From assembly GCA_039821605.1 (NCBI GenBank), contig JBCBNV010000004.1, positions 465,742-529,741 of the forward strand: DNA of 64,000 nt, given 5' to 3'. This document shows positions 8,362 through 17,476 of the stretch, one piece after another; position 1 is the stretch's first letter, and every line of letters begins with the position of its first letter. The notes below the pieces were generated by a model. The model worked only from the letters and a program-made list of their open reading frames with translations, was not told the DNA's origin and did not search any database. A program made the position numbers and the translations under genes. The DNA comes from CALBPI01 sp039821605. Its GTDB lineage: Bacteria > Pseudomonadota > Gammaproteobacteria > Steroidobacterales > Woeseiaceae.

Positions 8362-8988
8362 ATGGATTCGGTCACGATCATCGGCATCGCCGGCGGCAGT
8401 TGCTCGGGCAAGACCCGGTTGCTGCGCCGTCTTCGGGACGCTTTGGGCGGCGCGACCTGCTCCGTGATGCTCCAGGACGACTACTACCACAGTCGTCCCG
8501 AGGCGCAGGCCGACAACCTCGCCTTCAATTTCGACCACCCCGACGCGCTCGATTTCGACTACCTCGCGCGAGACCTCGCACGGCTCAAGCAGGGCAGCGA
8601 CATCGAGTCGCCGCGTTACGACTTTGCGCGCCACGAGCGGCTTGGCGACCAAGTCCGCGCCGTACCCGCGCGACCCGTGGTGCTCGTTGACGGCATCCTC
8701 ATACTCGCGAGCGCCGTCGCGCGCCACGCCATCGACCACGGCGTATTTATCGAATGCGATGCCGAGACGCGACTCGAACGGCGTATCGCGCGTGACGTCG
8801 CAGAGCGCGGCCGCGAGCGTGACAACGTCATCGCGCAGTTCGAGCAACAGGTTGAGCCCATGCACCAGCGCTTCGTCGAGCCCTCGGCGCGCTACGCCAA
8901 CACGGTGTTCGACCAGGACGCGCTCAACGGCGACGCGGCGCTCGAGCAGATGGTTCGCTTCTGTCGCAAGCTGCCCGGTGTCGACTGA
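8362..8988 (+). CDS. udk: uridine kinase-like P-loop kinase
   Basis: The Walker A motif GGSCSGKT at residues 11-18 and the following DDYY segment are typical of uridine kinase/phosphoribulokinase-type enzymes, which phosphorylate uridine and cytidine using a nucleoside triphosphate. The FDHPDALDF segment matches the uridine kinase substrate loop. Length is 208 residues from ATG 8362, close to the family's ~210. The frame opens earlier, at a TTG inside the upstream terminator, which is an unlikely start. The 3' end overlaps the YeiH-type gene by 11 bp. A close phosphoribulokinase paralogue is a less likely alternative. Confidence 0.88.
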   Translation: MDSVTIIGIAGGSCSGKTRLLRRLRDALGGATCSVMLQDDYYHSRPEAQADNLAFNFDHPDALDFDYLARDLARLKQGSDIESPRYDFARHERLGDQVRAVPARPVVLVDGILILASAVARHAIDHGVFIECDAETRLERRIARDVAERGRERDNVIAQFEQQVEPMHQRFVEPSARYANTVFDQDALNGDAALEQMVRFCRKLPGVD

Positions 8989-9976
8989 ATCGTTGCCGCA
9001 GGTCGTCCTGCGGTTCGCCCCCGGCACGCTGCTGGCGGCCGGCATCGCCGCCGGAGCCTACGCCTTGTCGGGTTCCGTTGGCGGCCCCGTCATGGTTTAT
9101 GCGCTCATCGTCGGCATGGCCTGTCACGGGCTCATGGGCAATCAGCGCATCAAGCCCGGTATCGAGTTCAGCGGTCGCCGCGTGTTGCGTATCGGTGTCG
9201 CGCTGCTGGGTCTGAGAATAACGCTGGGCGAGGTGCAGGCGCTCGGACTCGGCACCGCCGTGATTGCGGCGGGCAGCGTTGCCGTGACGCTCATCGGCGG
9301 CTACTGGTTTGCGCGCTGGGTCGGTCTGTCGCGCTCGTTTTCCATCCTGACGGCCGGCGCCGTCGCGATATGCGGGGCGTCGGCGGCTCTGGCTGTGGCG
9401 GCGGTCCTGCCGCGCAGTGCCGACACGGACAAGCAGGCCATTCTCGCCGTGGTCGGCGTGAATGCGTTGTCCACGGTGGCTATGGTGGCCTACCCGGTGT
9501 TGACGCAGTCGCTGGGCTGGGGTGACGTCACAGCCGGTATCTTTCTGGGCGCCACCATCCACGACGTCGCGCAGGTGGTCGGCGCCGGCTACACGATCTC
9601 GCCGCTCGCGGGAGAGACCGCGACGCTCGTCAAGCTTATGCGCGTGGCCTGTCTCGTGCCCGCCGTGGCCGTCATCGCCTGGCTGTTTCATCGTCGCGAC
9701 GCAGAAGCCGGCGGCAAGCCGCCGCCGTTGCCGTTCTTTCTAATTGCGTTCGTGGTGCTGGTGGCGCTGAACAGCACGGGGCTGCTGCCCGAGCTCATCG
9801 TTGAGCCGCTGCGACGTGCCTCGGGGATCCTGTTGGTGGTCGCCGTGGCGGCGCTGGGCGTCAAGACGTCGCTCAAGGGCCTCATCACCGTCGGCGCGGC
9901 GCCCATCGTGGCCATGCTCGCGCAGACGCTGATCGTCGCCGTCTACGCGTTCGCGGCGCTTGTGCTCGTGTCCTGA
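8978..9976 (+). CDS. YeiH/YadS-type (UPF0324) putative sulfate exporter family membrane protein
   Basis: From GTG 8978, which overlaps the kinase stop, the protein has 332 residues and about ten hydrophobic spans, matching UPF0324 (PF03601). Signature stretches include GIEFSGRRVLRIGVALLGLR, GAVAICGASAAL and the ATIHDVAQVVGAGY motif. TTG 8993 is an alternative start. The family is annotated as putative sulfate exporters, but substrates are poorly proven. The 3' end runs 34 bp into the end of the convergent histidine kinase gene. Confidence 0.85.
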   Translation: MSTESLPQVVLRFAPGTLLAAGIAAGAYALSGSVGGPVMVYALIVGMACHGLMGNQRIKPGIEFSGRRVLRIGVALLGLRITLGEVQALGLGTAVIAAGSVAVTLIGGYWFARWVGLSRSFSILTAGAVAICGASAALAVAAVLPRSADTDKQAILAVVGVNALSTVAMVAYPVLTQSLGWGDVTAGIFLGATIHDVAQVVGAGYTISPLAGETATLVKLMRVACLVPAVAVIAWLFHRRDAEAGGKPPPLPFFLIAFVVLVALNSTGLLPELIVEPLRRASGILLVVAVAALGVKTSLKGLITVGAAPIVAMLAQTLIVAVYAFAALVLVS

Positions 9977-11295
9977 TCGCCGGCGAGCGGCAGGCGGATC
10001 TCGACCTCGAGTCCGCCCTCGCTGCGGTTGCGCGCGCGCATGGTCCCGCCGTGGAGGTCGACGACCTGCTTGCTCACGGCCAGGCCCACGCCGGCCGTAC
10101 CGGCCTTCGACTGACCCTGGAAAAACGGCTCGAAGATGTGCGCGATGAGGTGTTCCGGGATGCCCGGGCCGCTGTCGCGGACTGCGATCCGCGCGTGGCC
10201 ATTCTCCCGCAGTAGATCGACGTCGACCTGGCTGCCCTCGGGTGTAAACCGAAGCGCATTGCGTACGACGTTTTCGATGGCGCTTGCGAGCAGCTCGGAA
10301 TGGCCGCGCAGCACAAGCGCGTCGCCGTGTGTGTCGAGTTGCACATCGAGGCCTCTGGGCGCGCCCTCGAAGCAGGCGTCGTCGACGATTTGCTGCAGGA
10401 GCTCGGCAAGATCGACATCGGTCTCCTCTCTGGCCGCATCGGACTGCGCCCGTGCCAGATTCAGCATCTGTGCCGTAAGCGCTTCCATCTGCTCGGCCTC
10501 GCGCCCAATGCGCTCGAGCTGCTCGGCGATGGCGTCGGGCTGGCGCCGCGCGAGTTCGAGTGCGACCTGGATGCGCGCCAGCGGCGAGCGCAACTCGTGT
10601 GAGGCGTTACGCAGCAGGTCCTGGCGCGTCTGCATCTGGCGCTGCAGCGCGTCAGCCATGTTGTCGAATTGTGCGGCGAGCCGTCCCAGCTCATCGTGGC
10701 GGTAAGTCTCCGCGCCCGCGCGCGCCGAGAGCTTGCCGTCGGCCAATGCTTCGGCGGCGCGTGTGACGCGCGTGAGCGGGGCGACGAGATAGCGCGTCAG
10801 CAGGAAACAGACCGTGCCCGTCACGATCAGCGCCAACACGAGCACAACGCGGTTCACACCCGGTGTTGCGAACACACCCATGGCCGGAGGACGCCCCGGG
10901 CCCAGAAGAAACAGATAGACCTTGCCGTCCGCGTCGACGACTTTGGGCACGCGCTTGCTCGACTTGAGTCGGCCACTGCGCTTGAGGCGCCCAAATGCGA
11001 GCTTGGTCTCGGCCGGCAGTTTGCGGTCGAGGATCTCCTCGCCCGTCTCGTCGATGAGGAAGATCGTCTTCGTAACCGGCAGGCCCGCGTCACGGCGCAG
11101 CCAGCGCGCGAAGCCCTCGCGGCCGCCGTCAACGAGCGCGGCTTCGGCGTCACGTTGTACGTCAATGCGCTTGAGCTCATTGATCGAGGCCGCGCGCTGC
11201 CCGGCCAGGTAGAAGCTCACATGCACCGTGATCGCGCCCACGAGCACGAGCATGACGATGAACGAGAGGAAGATTTTCCAGAAGACGCTGTTCAC
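9943..11295 (-). CDS. CpxA-like sensor histidine kinase
   Basis: The 450-residue protein has two membrane spans (about 8-30 and 147-167) bracketing a ~115-residue periplasmic sensor. Next come a HAMP domain (RYLVAPLTRVTRAAEALADG), a HisKA box with the phosphorylated His233 in SHELRSPLAR, and a HATPase domain (VVRNALRFTP, DSGPGIPE, GVGLAVSKQV). Order and motifs match CpxA-type envelope-stress sensors. Its ATG overlaps the regulator stop by 4 bp (11292-11295), so the pair is translationally coupled. The signal sensed is not readable. Confidence 0.92.
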   Translation of the reverse strand: MNSVFWKIFLSFIVMLVLVGAITVHVSFYLAGQRAASINELKRIDVQRDAEAALVDGGREGFARWLRRDAGLPVTKTIFLIDETGEEILDRKLPAETKLAFGRLKRSGRLKSSKRVPKVVDADGKVYLFLLGPGRPPAMGVFATPGVNRVVLVLALIVTGTVCFLLTRYLVAPLTRVTRAAEALADGKLSARAGAETYRHDELGRLAAQFDNMADALQRQMQTRQDLLRNASHELRSPLARIQVALELARRQPDAIAEQLERIGREAEQMEALTAQMLNLARAQSDAAREETDVDLAELLQQIVDDACFEGAPRGLDVQLDTHGDALVLRGHSELLASAIENVVRNALRFTPEGSQVDVDLLRENGHARIAVRDSGPGIPEHLIAHIFEPFFQGQSKAGTAGVGLAVSKQVVDLHGGTMRARNRSEGGLEVEIRLPLAGDQDTSTSAANA

Positions 11296-11978
11296 GCCGC
11301 CGGCTCCCGCGGCAACAACGCGTAACCCGCACCGCGCACGTTGCGGATTTCCACGGGCGCCGCCTCGCCGCCCAGCTTCTGGCGCAGGTTCGAGATGTGC
11401 GTGTCGAGCGCTCGGTCGTAGGCCGTTCGTTTGCGGCCCAGTGCGAACTGCGTGAGCGCATCGCGCGAGGCGACGTGACCCGCTTCGCGCAGCAGCCCCT
11501 CGAGCACGCGTAACTCCGCGCCCGTCAGCGTCACGGATTCCCCACCGATGCTGGCGCGCATGTTGCCCGGGTCGAGCGTCACGCCGTGGAACTCGAGGAC
11601 TTCGTCGTCGCTTGTCGTGCCGCGGCGCAGGATCGCGCTGATGCGCAGCAGTAACTCGCGTGGGCTAAAGGGCTTGGACAGGTAGTCGTCGGCGCCGGCC
11701 TCGAGCCCGCTGATGCGGTCATCGATTTCCCCGCGTGCCGTGAGCATGAGCACGGGTACGCGGCTGCGGTTTCGAATGGCAGTCAGCGTCTCGAATCCGT
11801 CCATGCCCGGCATCATGACATCGAGCACGACGAGGTCCGGGGCGGTGGCATCCAGTACCGCAATGCCCGCCCGGCCGTCGGGTGCTGTTTCCACGGTGTA
11901 GTCCTCAAGGCGGAGCAGCTCGGCGAGCATGGTCACGAGCTGTTCGTCGTCGTCAATGAGTAGCAGGCGGTGGGTCAT
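11292..11978 (-). CDS. CpxR/OmpR-family response regulator
   Basis: The 228-residue regulator has a receiver domain with an acidic pocket (Asp9-11), phospho-acceptor Asp53 in LDVMMPG and conserved Lys102 (SKPF). A winged-helix OmpR-type DNA-binding domain follows, with the pattern ELRVLEGLLREAGHVASRD. It is first gene of a two-gene operon with the sensor kinase. The 240-bp gap to the divergent TPR gene should contain its promoter. CpxR is the closest recalled type; RstA-like is possible. Confidence 0.93.
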   Translation of the reverse strand: MTHRLLLIDDDEQLVTMLAELLRLEDYTVETAPDGRAGIAVLDATAPDLVVLDVMMPGMDGFETLTAIRNRSRVPVLMLTARGEIDDRISGLEAGADDYLSKPFSPRELLLRISAILRRGTTSDDEVLEFHGVTLDPGNMRASIGGESVTLTGAELRVLEGLLREAGHVASRDALTQFALGRKRTAYDRALDTHISNLRQKLGGEAAPVEIRNVRGAGYALLPREPAA

Positions 11979-12137
11979 CGGGGTGGACGGGCGGAGCGGT
12001 TAATCACGAGTATGCCCGGCGTTTGCGCACGTCGTCCCATAAGAAGTGTGAAGCGGGTGCGCCCAAAGCCCCGTGTGCGCTGCGGTCGGGCGCCGACGAA
12101 TCGAGAAAGTTTGTCTAACCTGCGGAGCATTACACGC

Positions 12138-12166
12138 TTGTCGTTGTCACAGGTTAACCGTATGTT
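12138..12166 (+). promoter_or_regulatory. candidate sigma-70 promoter for the TPR gene
   Basis: TTGTCG (12138-12143) and TATGTT (12161-12166) are separated by exactly 17 bases, 53 bp before the ATG at 12220. A GC palindrome (ACCCGG TC CCGGGT near 12185-12198) lies in the leader. This rests on sequence pattern only. Confidence 0.4.
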
Positions 12167-12219
12167 AGCGGATTGACGCAGGGCACCCGGTCCCGGGTGG
12201 CAGGGCACAGGTTAATCGG

Positions 12220-14568
12220 ATGAGCGAGCGCGGATTCATTGGCGAATTGATGTATCGCCGGGTACCCCAGTACCTGGGCCTTTACATCGCCGGTGTCTGG
12301 CTGGGTATCGAGATGGGCGACTGGCTGTCGGAGCAGTTCGTCATGCCCGCGCGTTTGACCACGCACATCTTCGTATTCATGGCCGTTATGTTGCCTACCG
12401 TGGCGCTGTTTGCCTGGACGCACGGCGCGCCGGGCAAGGATCGGGCCTCCACAGCGCAAAAGGCCTTCGTGCCGTTCAACATCGTGCTGGCGGCCGTCGG
12501 CGTGTTTCTCGTGCCCGAGACGCCGCCGTCGTTCGAAGTCGAAACGCTGGCCGGCACGGAGTTTGTTGAAGAGACGCCCTCGCGCCCGAGCTCGCAACGC
12601 ATCATGGCGTACTACCTGGCCAACAACACGGCTGAAGCGCCCGACTGGTACGCCTACATTCTGCCCATCCTCGTGACCGAGGACCTGCTGCGCGAGAGTC
12701 CGGCGTTCACGGCGCTGACGCCGTTCGATGCCGACTCCCTGTTGCAGGACATCGTGCAGTCGGGTTTCAGCAACGCCATGCGGGTACCGCAGTCGCTGCA
12801 GCTGCAACTCGCGCGCGACCGTCGCTACAACTACTTCGTGCGGGGCGAGCTGGTCGATGCCGAGGCGGGCGGCATCACCATGCGCTATGCCATGCACGAC
12901 GTGGCGACGGGTGAGCCGCGGGTCACGGGTGAAGTGACGTTCACGGACGACACCATGTTTAGCTCCGTCGACACAATTTCTGCTGCGTTGCAGGAGGAGC
13001 TCGAGCAGAACATCAGTGATGCCGTGCAGATGACCGACCTGCCGATCTCCGAATCGATGAGCCCGAATTTTGAGGCGCTGCGTCTCTACACCGAGGCCCG
13101 CATTGCGAGCAACCTCGACAAGGACGGCCCGCGCGGTGGCGCGCTCATGCAACAGGCCGTGGAAGTCGACCCGCAGTTCGCCGAGGCACATCACCGCATC
13201 GGTATGTTCCATTATTTCAATGCCCGCAATGATCTGGCCGAGCAGTCGTTTGACGCGGCGCTGCGTTACAGCTTCCGGCTGTCGAACGCGAGCGAGTACC
13301 AGATCAAGATCAACAAGGCGGCCATCAACGGGGACTTCGAGGGCGCGCGCGACATCGCCCGGGCCTGGACCCGGGTGGAGCCGGGCAACGAATCGGCATT
13401 CATGCGGCTTGCGCGCATCAACATCGTCACGGCGCTGGACCTCAACGAGGCCAGGGAGGCCTTCGTCACGGTTCGCGAGCTCAACCCGATGGCGATCAGC
13501 ACGCTCAAGGAATCGGCGCAGATCGAGCAACAGCTTGGCAATACCGATGCTGCCGAGGCCATGCTGCTCAAGTACACGGAAAAGGCGCCGGATGACGTGA
13601 GCGGCCTGAGTGCGCTCGCGCAGCTTCAGGCGCTCAATGGCGACGGCGATGCCGCGCTGGACACCTACCGACAGGCGGCGCTGCTGGACGACCGCAACGT
13701 TGAACCCAAGCTCGGCGCGATCTCGGTGCTGATGCGCCGGGGGGACTATGCGCAGGCCGAAGACCGCCTGACCCGGCTGTTGCAAAGCGACCTTACCGAT
13801 GAGCAGAAACTCAACGTCTACACGCTGGCCAGCAGCATGTACACGCAACGCGGCAAGTACGCCGATTCGATCCGCATCATGACCGAGGCCGAGCCCATCA
13901 TGATGCGCGTCGCCGGGCCGCTCATGACGACGCTGCAGGCGACCGCGCCGAGGATCGTGCAGCAGGGCTTCCTCGACGACGACCCTGACGCGGCACTCGG
14001 CGAGCTCGATGACCTCGGTGCCACGATGCAGGCGCCCTGGACGGACTTCATCGCCCTCTACAAAGCCGGCCTTCTTGCGGCGCACGACCAGGGCGACGCG
14101 TTCATCGACAATCTGGGTAGCGTGGAGCGCTTCGCCACCACCCAGCCGGGCAACGCGAACCTGCAGTTCATGGCCGACTCGTACCGCGCGAGGGCGGCCG
14201 TTTACGAGAACCGCCCCGACGAAGCGATCGAGCTCATCAACCTCGCCATCGAGCGCTCCGAGTCGTCCTGGCTGGCCGTGTTTCTGAGCGGCGAAATCCT
14301 GAGCATGCAGGCGGAGATGTACGACACGCTGCGCCGCGCGGGTGAGATCCGCGAGGCCATCAGCGGGCTCGAGGGCATCGTGACGCGTTACCCCGGTCTC
14401 GCGCTCGCACACCTGCGTTTGGCGCAGGCCTACTTCGATCTGGGGCGAGAGAGCCAGGCCCGCGACGCGCTCGATGCGGTCAAGGAGCTCTGGCAGGAAG
14501 CCGACGAGACACTCGTCTACCTGCAGGAAGTGGCCAGTCTCGAAGCGGCGCTCGACGAGCGCGCCTGA
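12220..14568 (+). CDS. membrane-anchored tetratricopeptide-repeat protein
   Basis: The 782-residue protein begins with a short cytoplasmic stretch (RRVPQYLGLYIAGVWLGIEM), followed by two or three hydrophobic spans within the first ~110 residues. A mixed domain follows at about 120-270, then many TPR-like helical pairs from about residue 280 to the end. This layout recalls CadC/adenylate-cyclase-associated TPR proteins, but no DNA-binding or cyclase domain is present. The large TPR part is probably periplasmic. It ends 1 bp before the stop of the convergent ABC transporter gene. Function is unknown; a scaffold or glycosyl/peptide-handling role is possible. Confidence 0.85.
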   Translation: MSERGFIGELMYRRVPQYLGLYIAGVWLGIEMGDWLSEQFVMPARLTTHIFVFMAVMLPTVALFAWTHGAPGKDRASTAQKAFVPFNIVLAAVGVFLVPETPPSFEVETLAGTEFVEETPSRPSSQRIMAYYLANNTAEAPDWYAYILPILVTEDLLRESPAFTALTPFDADSLLQDIVQSGFSNAMRVPQSLQLQLARDRRYNYFVRGELVDAEAGGITMRYAMHDVATGEPRVTGEVTFTDDTMFSSVDTISAALQEELEQNISDAVQMTDLPISESMSPNFEALRLYTEARIASNLDKDGPRGGALMQQAVEVDPQFAEAHHRIGMFHYFNARNDLAEQSFDAALRYSFRLSNASEYQIKINKAAINGDFEGARDIARAWTRVEPGNESAFMRLARINIVTALDLNEAREAFVTVRELNPMAISTLKESAQIEQQLGNTDAAEAMLLKYTEKAPDDVSGLSALAQLQALNGDGDAALDTYRQAALLDDRNVEPKLGAISVLMRRGDYAQAEDRLTRLLQSDLTDEQKLNVYTLASSMYTQRGKYADSIRIMTEAEPIMMRVAGPLMTTLQATAPRIVQQGFLDDDPDAALGELDDLGATMQAPWTDFIALYKAGLLAAHDQGDAFIDNLGSVERFATTQPGNANLQFMADSYRARAAVYENRPDEAIELINLAIERSESSWLAVFLSGEILSMQAEMYDTLRRAGEIREAISGLEGIVTRYPGLALAHLRLAQAYFDLGRESQARDALDAVKELWQEADETLVYLQEVASLEAALDERA

Positions 14569-14569
14569 G

Positions 14570-16357
14570 TCAGTCGCCGGCAAGCCCCGTCTGCACCCGC
14601 CAGAGACTGGCGTAGATCCCGCCGCGGGCGACGAGCGCGTCGTGGGTGCCCGATTCGACAATACGCCCCTGGTCGAGCACGTGGATCTGGTCGGCGTTGA
14701 CGATCGTCGACAGGCGGTGCGCGATGACGATCGTCGTCCGGTTTTCGGAGATGTGCGCCATCGATCGCTGGATCGCCGCTTCGGTCTCGTTGTCCACGGC
14801 CGAGGTGGCTTCGTCGAGGATTAGAATTGCGGGGTCTTTGAGCACGGCACGTGCGATCGACAGGCGCTGGCGCTGGCCGCCAGAGAGCTTCTGCCCCTGC
14901 TCGCCAACGACGGTGTCGAGCCCCTCGGGCAGCTTGTCGATAAATTCTGTGGCTTCGGCGGCCTCGGCCGCGGCGCGAATCTCGGCATCGCTGGCATCGG
15001 GGCGCCCGTAGGCGATGTTTTCGCGAACGCTGCCGTGGAACAGGAAGACATCCTGGCTCACGAGACCGATGTGGCCGCGCAGGCTGGCCAGCGCGAGACT
15101 GTCGATGGGCTGCGCATCGACAGTAATACGACCCGCGCGCGGCGTGTAGAAGCGCAGCAGCAGCTTCACGATGGTGCTCTTGCCGGAACCGGTCTGCCCC
15201 ACGAGGGCGATCGTTTCGCCGGGCTTCACGTCGAGCTCGATGCCGTGCAGTACCGGTACGTCGTCGCGATAGGCGAAGTCGACCTGCTCGAAGCAGATGG
15301 CGCCCTTCGGTGATTCGAGCGGCACAGCGTCCTGGTCGTCGCGGATCTTCACGGGAACCTCGATGAGGTCGAGGATGCGCCGCGTCGAGGCCATGGCGCG
15401 CTCGTAGAGGTCGACGGTGTTGGCGAGGTCCGTGAGCGGCCAGAGCAGGCGCTGGGTCAGGAACACGAGCACGCCGTAGGCACCCACATTGAGTGTGCCG
15501 TTGAGTACCTTGTAGCCGCCGATGAGGAACGTGGCGACGAAGCCCGCGAGGATCGCCATACGAATGATCGGGATAAACGCTGAGCTCACGCGGATCGCGC
15601 GGCGGTTGGCATCGACGTAGCTGCGGCTTTGCTCGCTGACGCGCTCCACCTCTTCGGCTTCGGTCGCAAAGCTCTTGATGGTCATGATGGCGCCCAGGTT
15701 GGCCGCGAGCCGGCTGCCGAGTGCGCCCACTCGTTCGCGAACGTCGGCGTAGAGCGGCTGCGCGCGGCGCTGGAAGTAGAACGCGCCGATGACGATCACG
15801 GGGATGGGGGTGAACGCGATGAACGCGATCGATGGCGACACCGCGAAAAACACGCCGCCCACGGCGAGCAGCGTGGTCGCCACCTGGATCAGATTATTGG
15901 CGCCGTTGTCGAGGAAGCGCTCGAGCTGATTCACATCGTCGTTGATGATGGCGACGACATTGCCTGCGCGCTGGTCTTCGAACCACGCCAGGTCGAGCTG
16001 TTGCACGTGCGAGTAGGCGTCGATGCGCATCTTGTGCTGCAGGTCCTGCGCGAGATTGCGCCAGAGCACCAGCAACAGAAACTCGAACACGGACTCCCCA
16101 ATCCAGATTACGAGTGTGAGCACGGCCAACAGCACAATCTGGTGCTTGGGGTCCGTGATTCCGGCCGCCGCCACGAAAGAGTCCTGCTGGCGCACCACAA
16201 CGTCGATGGCGATGCCGATGAGTATCTCGGGCATCACATCAAACAGCTTGTTCATCACCGAACAGAAGCTCGCGGCCAGGTAACGCGGCCGAAAGCCTCG
16301 CGCATAATGCAGCAGGCGCGTCAGCGCGCCGAATGAACTGGCGGAGGCGGAAGTCAC
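14570..16357 (-). CDS. ABC transporter, fused permease/ATP-binding exporter
   Basis: The 595-residue half-transporter has six membrane spans in the first ~330 residues and then a nucleotide-binding domain. Walker A is GQTGSGKST, the signature LSGGQRQR, Walker B ILILDEATSAVD and the H-loop IVIAHRLS. It should work as a homodimer exporting lipids, drugs or peptides (MsbA/MdlB class). No binding protein or partner gene is adjacent. The substrate cannot be told. Confidence 0.94.
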   Translation of the reverse strand: MTSASASSFGALTRLLHYARGFRPRYLAASFCSVMNKLFDVMPEILIGIAIDVVVRQQDSFVAAAGITDPKHQIVLLAVLTLVIWIGESVFEFLLLVLWRNLAQDLQHKMRIDAYSHVQQLDLAWFEDQRAGNVVAIINDDVNQLERFLDNGANNLIQVATTLLAVGGVFFAVSPSIAFIAFTPIPVIVIGAFYFQRRAQPLYADVRERVGALGSRLAANLGAIMTIKSFATEAEEVERVSEQSRSYVDANRRAIRVSSAFIPIIRMAILAGFVATFLIGGYKVLNGTLNVGAYGVLVFLTQRLLWPLTDLANTVDLYERAMASTRRILDLIEVPVKIRDDQDAVPLESPKGAICFEQVDFAYRDDVPVLHGIELDVKPGETIALVGQTGSGKSTIVKLLLRFYTPRAGRITVDAQPIDSLALASLRGHIGLVSQDVFLFHGSVRENIAYGRPDASDAEIRAAAEAAEATEFIDKLPEGLDTVVGEQGQKLSGGQRQRLSIARAVLKDPAILILDEATSAVDNETEAAIQRSMAHISENRTTIVIAHRLSTIVNADQIHVLDQGRIVESGTHDALVARGGIYASLWRVQTGLAGD

Positions 16358-16383
16358 GGCGCGAGTATACCGACTTCAAACCT

Positions 16384-16947
16384 TGTCAATGCGAGTGACC
16401 CCACCGTCATGGCGAGAGGCCCCACCGTCATTGCGAGGGCCCCCACCGTCATTGCGAGCCCACGCAGTGGGCGCGGCAACCTCGTAACGAAGTCGCGCCG
16501 CCAAACAACACAACCCCCTAACCACCCCCGCCTGCCCGCGCCGCCGATAGGTATTGTCGGGAACGCTCGAGTCCATCCCTGGATCGCTTGGCGAGCGACG
16601 TCCTGTCGCTCGACATCCCGACAATACCTATCGGCGGCACAGACAGGCTGCCTCAACTCAAGGTAATGAGCTCACCGCCCCTGGTGAGGCAGCCATCCTG
16701 TCGGGTCGGAGGGGTTTGACGGACCGTCATTGCGAGGGGCCGAAGGCCCCGCGGCAATCTCTTGACGTAATCGTGCTGCCGAATGACCCGGCCCCCTAGC
16801 CACCCCCTCCGACCCAGCGGGCTGGCGGATGGAGGGTTCGTTTGGCGGCACGAATTCGTTACGAGGTTGCCGCGCCCACTGCGTGGGCTCGCAATGACGG
16901 TGGGGGCCCTCGCAACGACGGTGAGGGGCGGCCTCTCGCAATGACGG
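16384..16947. repeat. composite palindromic repeat cluster A
   Basis: This fills the 630-bp gap before the 2Fe-2S gene. Units with core GTCATTGCGAG run rightwards at the left end. Their reverse complements, ending CTCGCAATGACGG, are at the right end. The two outer arms (about 16404-16515 and 16835-16940) are near-perfect reverse complements. A further half unit with a GGGGCC/GGCCCC hairpin lies at about 16727-16765. The middle holds an unrelated 97-bp palindromic insert (16541-16637). Confidence 0.8.
16541..16637. repeat. 97-bp element bounded by perfect 22-bp inverted repeats
   Basis: CCGCCGATAGGTATTGTC at the start of 16541-16562 recurs as its exact reverse complement in 16616-16637 (22 of 22 bases). 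An inner inverted pair (GAGCGAC/GTCGCTC) lies near 16592-16611. The element sits inside the larger repeat cluster, like a small non-autonomous insertion. Confidence 0.7.
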
Positions 16948-16987
16948 GACTGCCGTTATACTTGAGGCTCCCACCGGGAACCCACTG

Positions 16988-17476
16988 ATGATGAGCACCA
17001 TAGACATTTCTGTGACCGTTAACGGACGGATGCAGACGCGGGCCGTTGAGCCGCGTTTGTTGCTCGTCGAGTTTCTGCGCGAGACCTTGGGGCTCACCGG
17101 TACACACGTCGGTTGCGATTCCTGTCAGTGCGGGGCCTGTGTGGTGCACGTCGACGGGAAATCCGTGAAGAGCTGCGCCATGCTCGCAGTGCAGGCCGAT
17201 GGTCGCGAGGTGACCACGATCGAGGGGCTGGCCGACGGCGACGACCTGCATCCCGTGCAGGCTGCGTTTCGCGAGCAGCACGCGCTGCAGTGTGGGTTTT
17301 GTACGCCCGGCATGATCATGAGCGCCGTGGACCTGCTCAACCGCGATCCCGATCCCGATGAGGCGGCGATCCGGCTTTGGCTCAACGGCAATCTCTGCCG
17401 TTGCACGGGCTACCAGAACATCATCCGCGCGGTCGAGGCGGCCGGTGTCGCGATGCGCGCTGTGGACGACGCGTGA
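16988..17476 (+). CDS. 2Fe-2S small subunit of a xanthine-dehydrogenase/CO-dehydrogenase-type molybdenum hydroxylase
   Basis: The 162-residue protein carries both 2Fe-2S clusters. The plant-ferredoxin-type site uses Cys43, Cys48, Cys51 and Cys63. The C-terminal helical site uses Cys102, Cys105, Cys137 and Cys139 (QCGFCTPG ... CRCTGYQN). An extra Cys46 lies inside the first cluster loop. Such subunits pass electrons from the molybdopterin site of the large subunit to FAD on the medium subunit. Starts at 16988 or 16991 are equally possible. It overlaps the FAD subunit gene by 4 bp. No large molybdopterin subunit gene is present nearby. Confidence 0.94.
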   Translation: MMSTIDISVTVNGRMQTRAVEPRLLLVEFLRETLGLTGTHVGCDSCQCGACVVHVDGKSVKSCAMLAVQADGREVTTIEGLADGDDLHPVQAAFREQHALQCGFCTPGMIMSAVDLLNRDPDPDEAAIRLWLNGNLCRCTGYQNIIRAVEAAGVAMRAVDDA

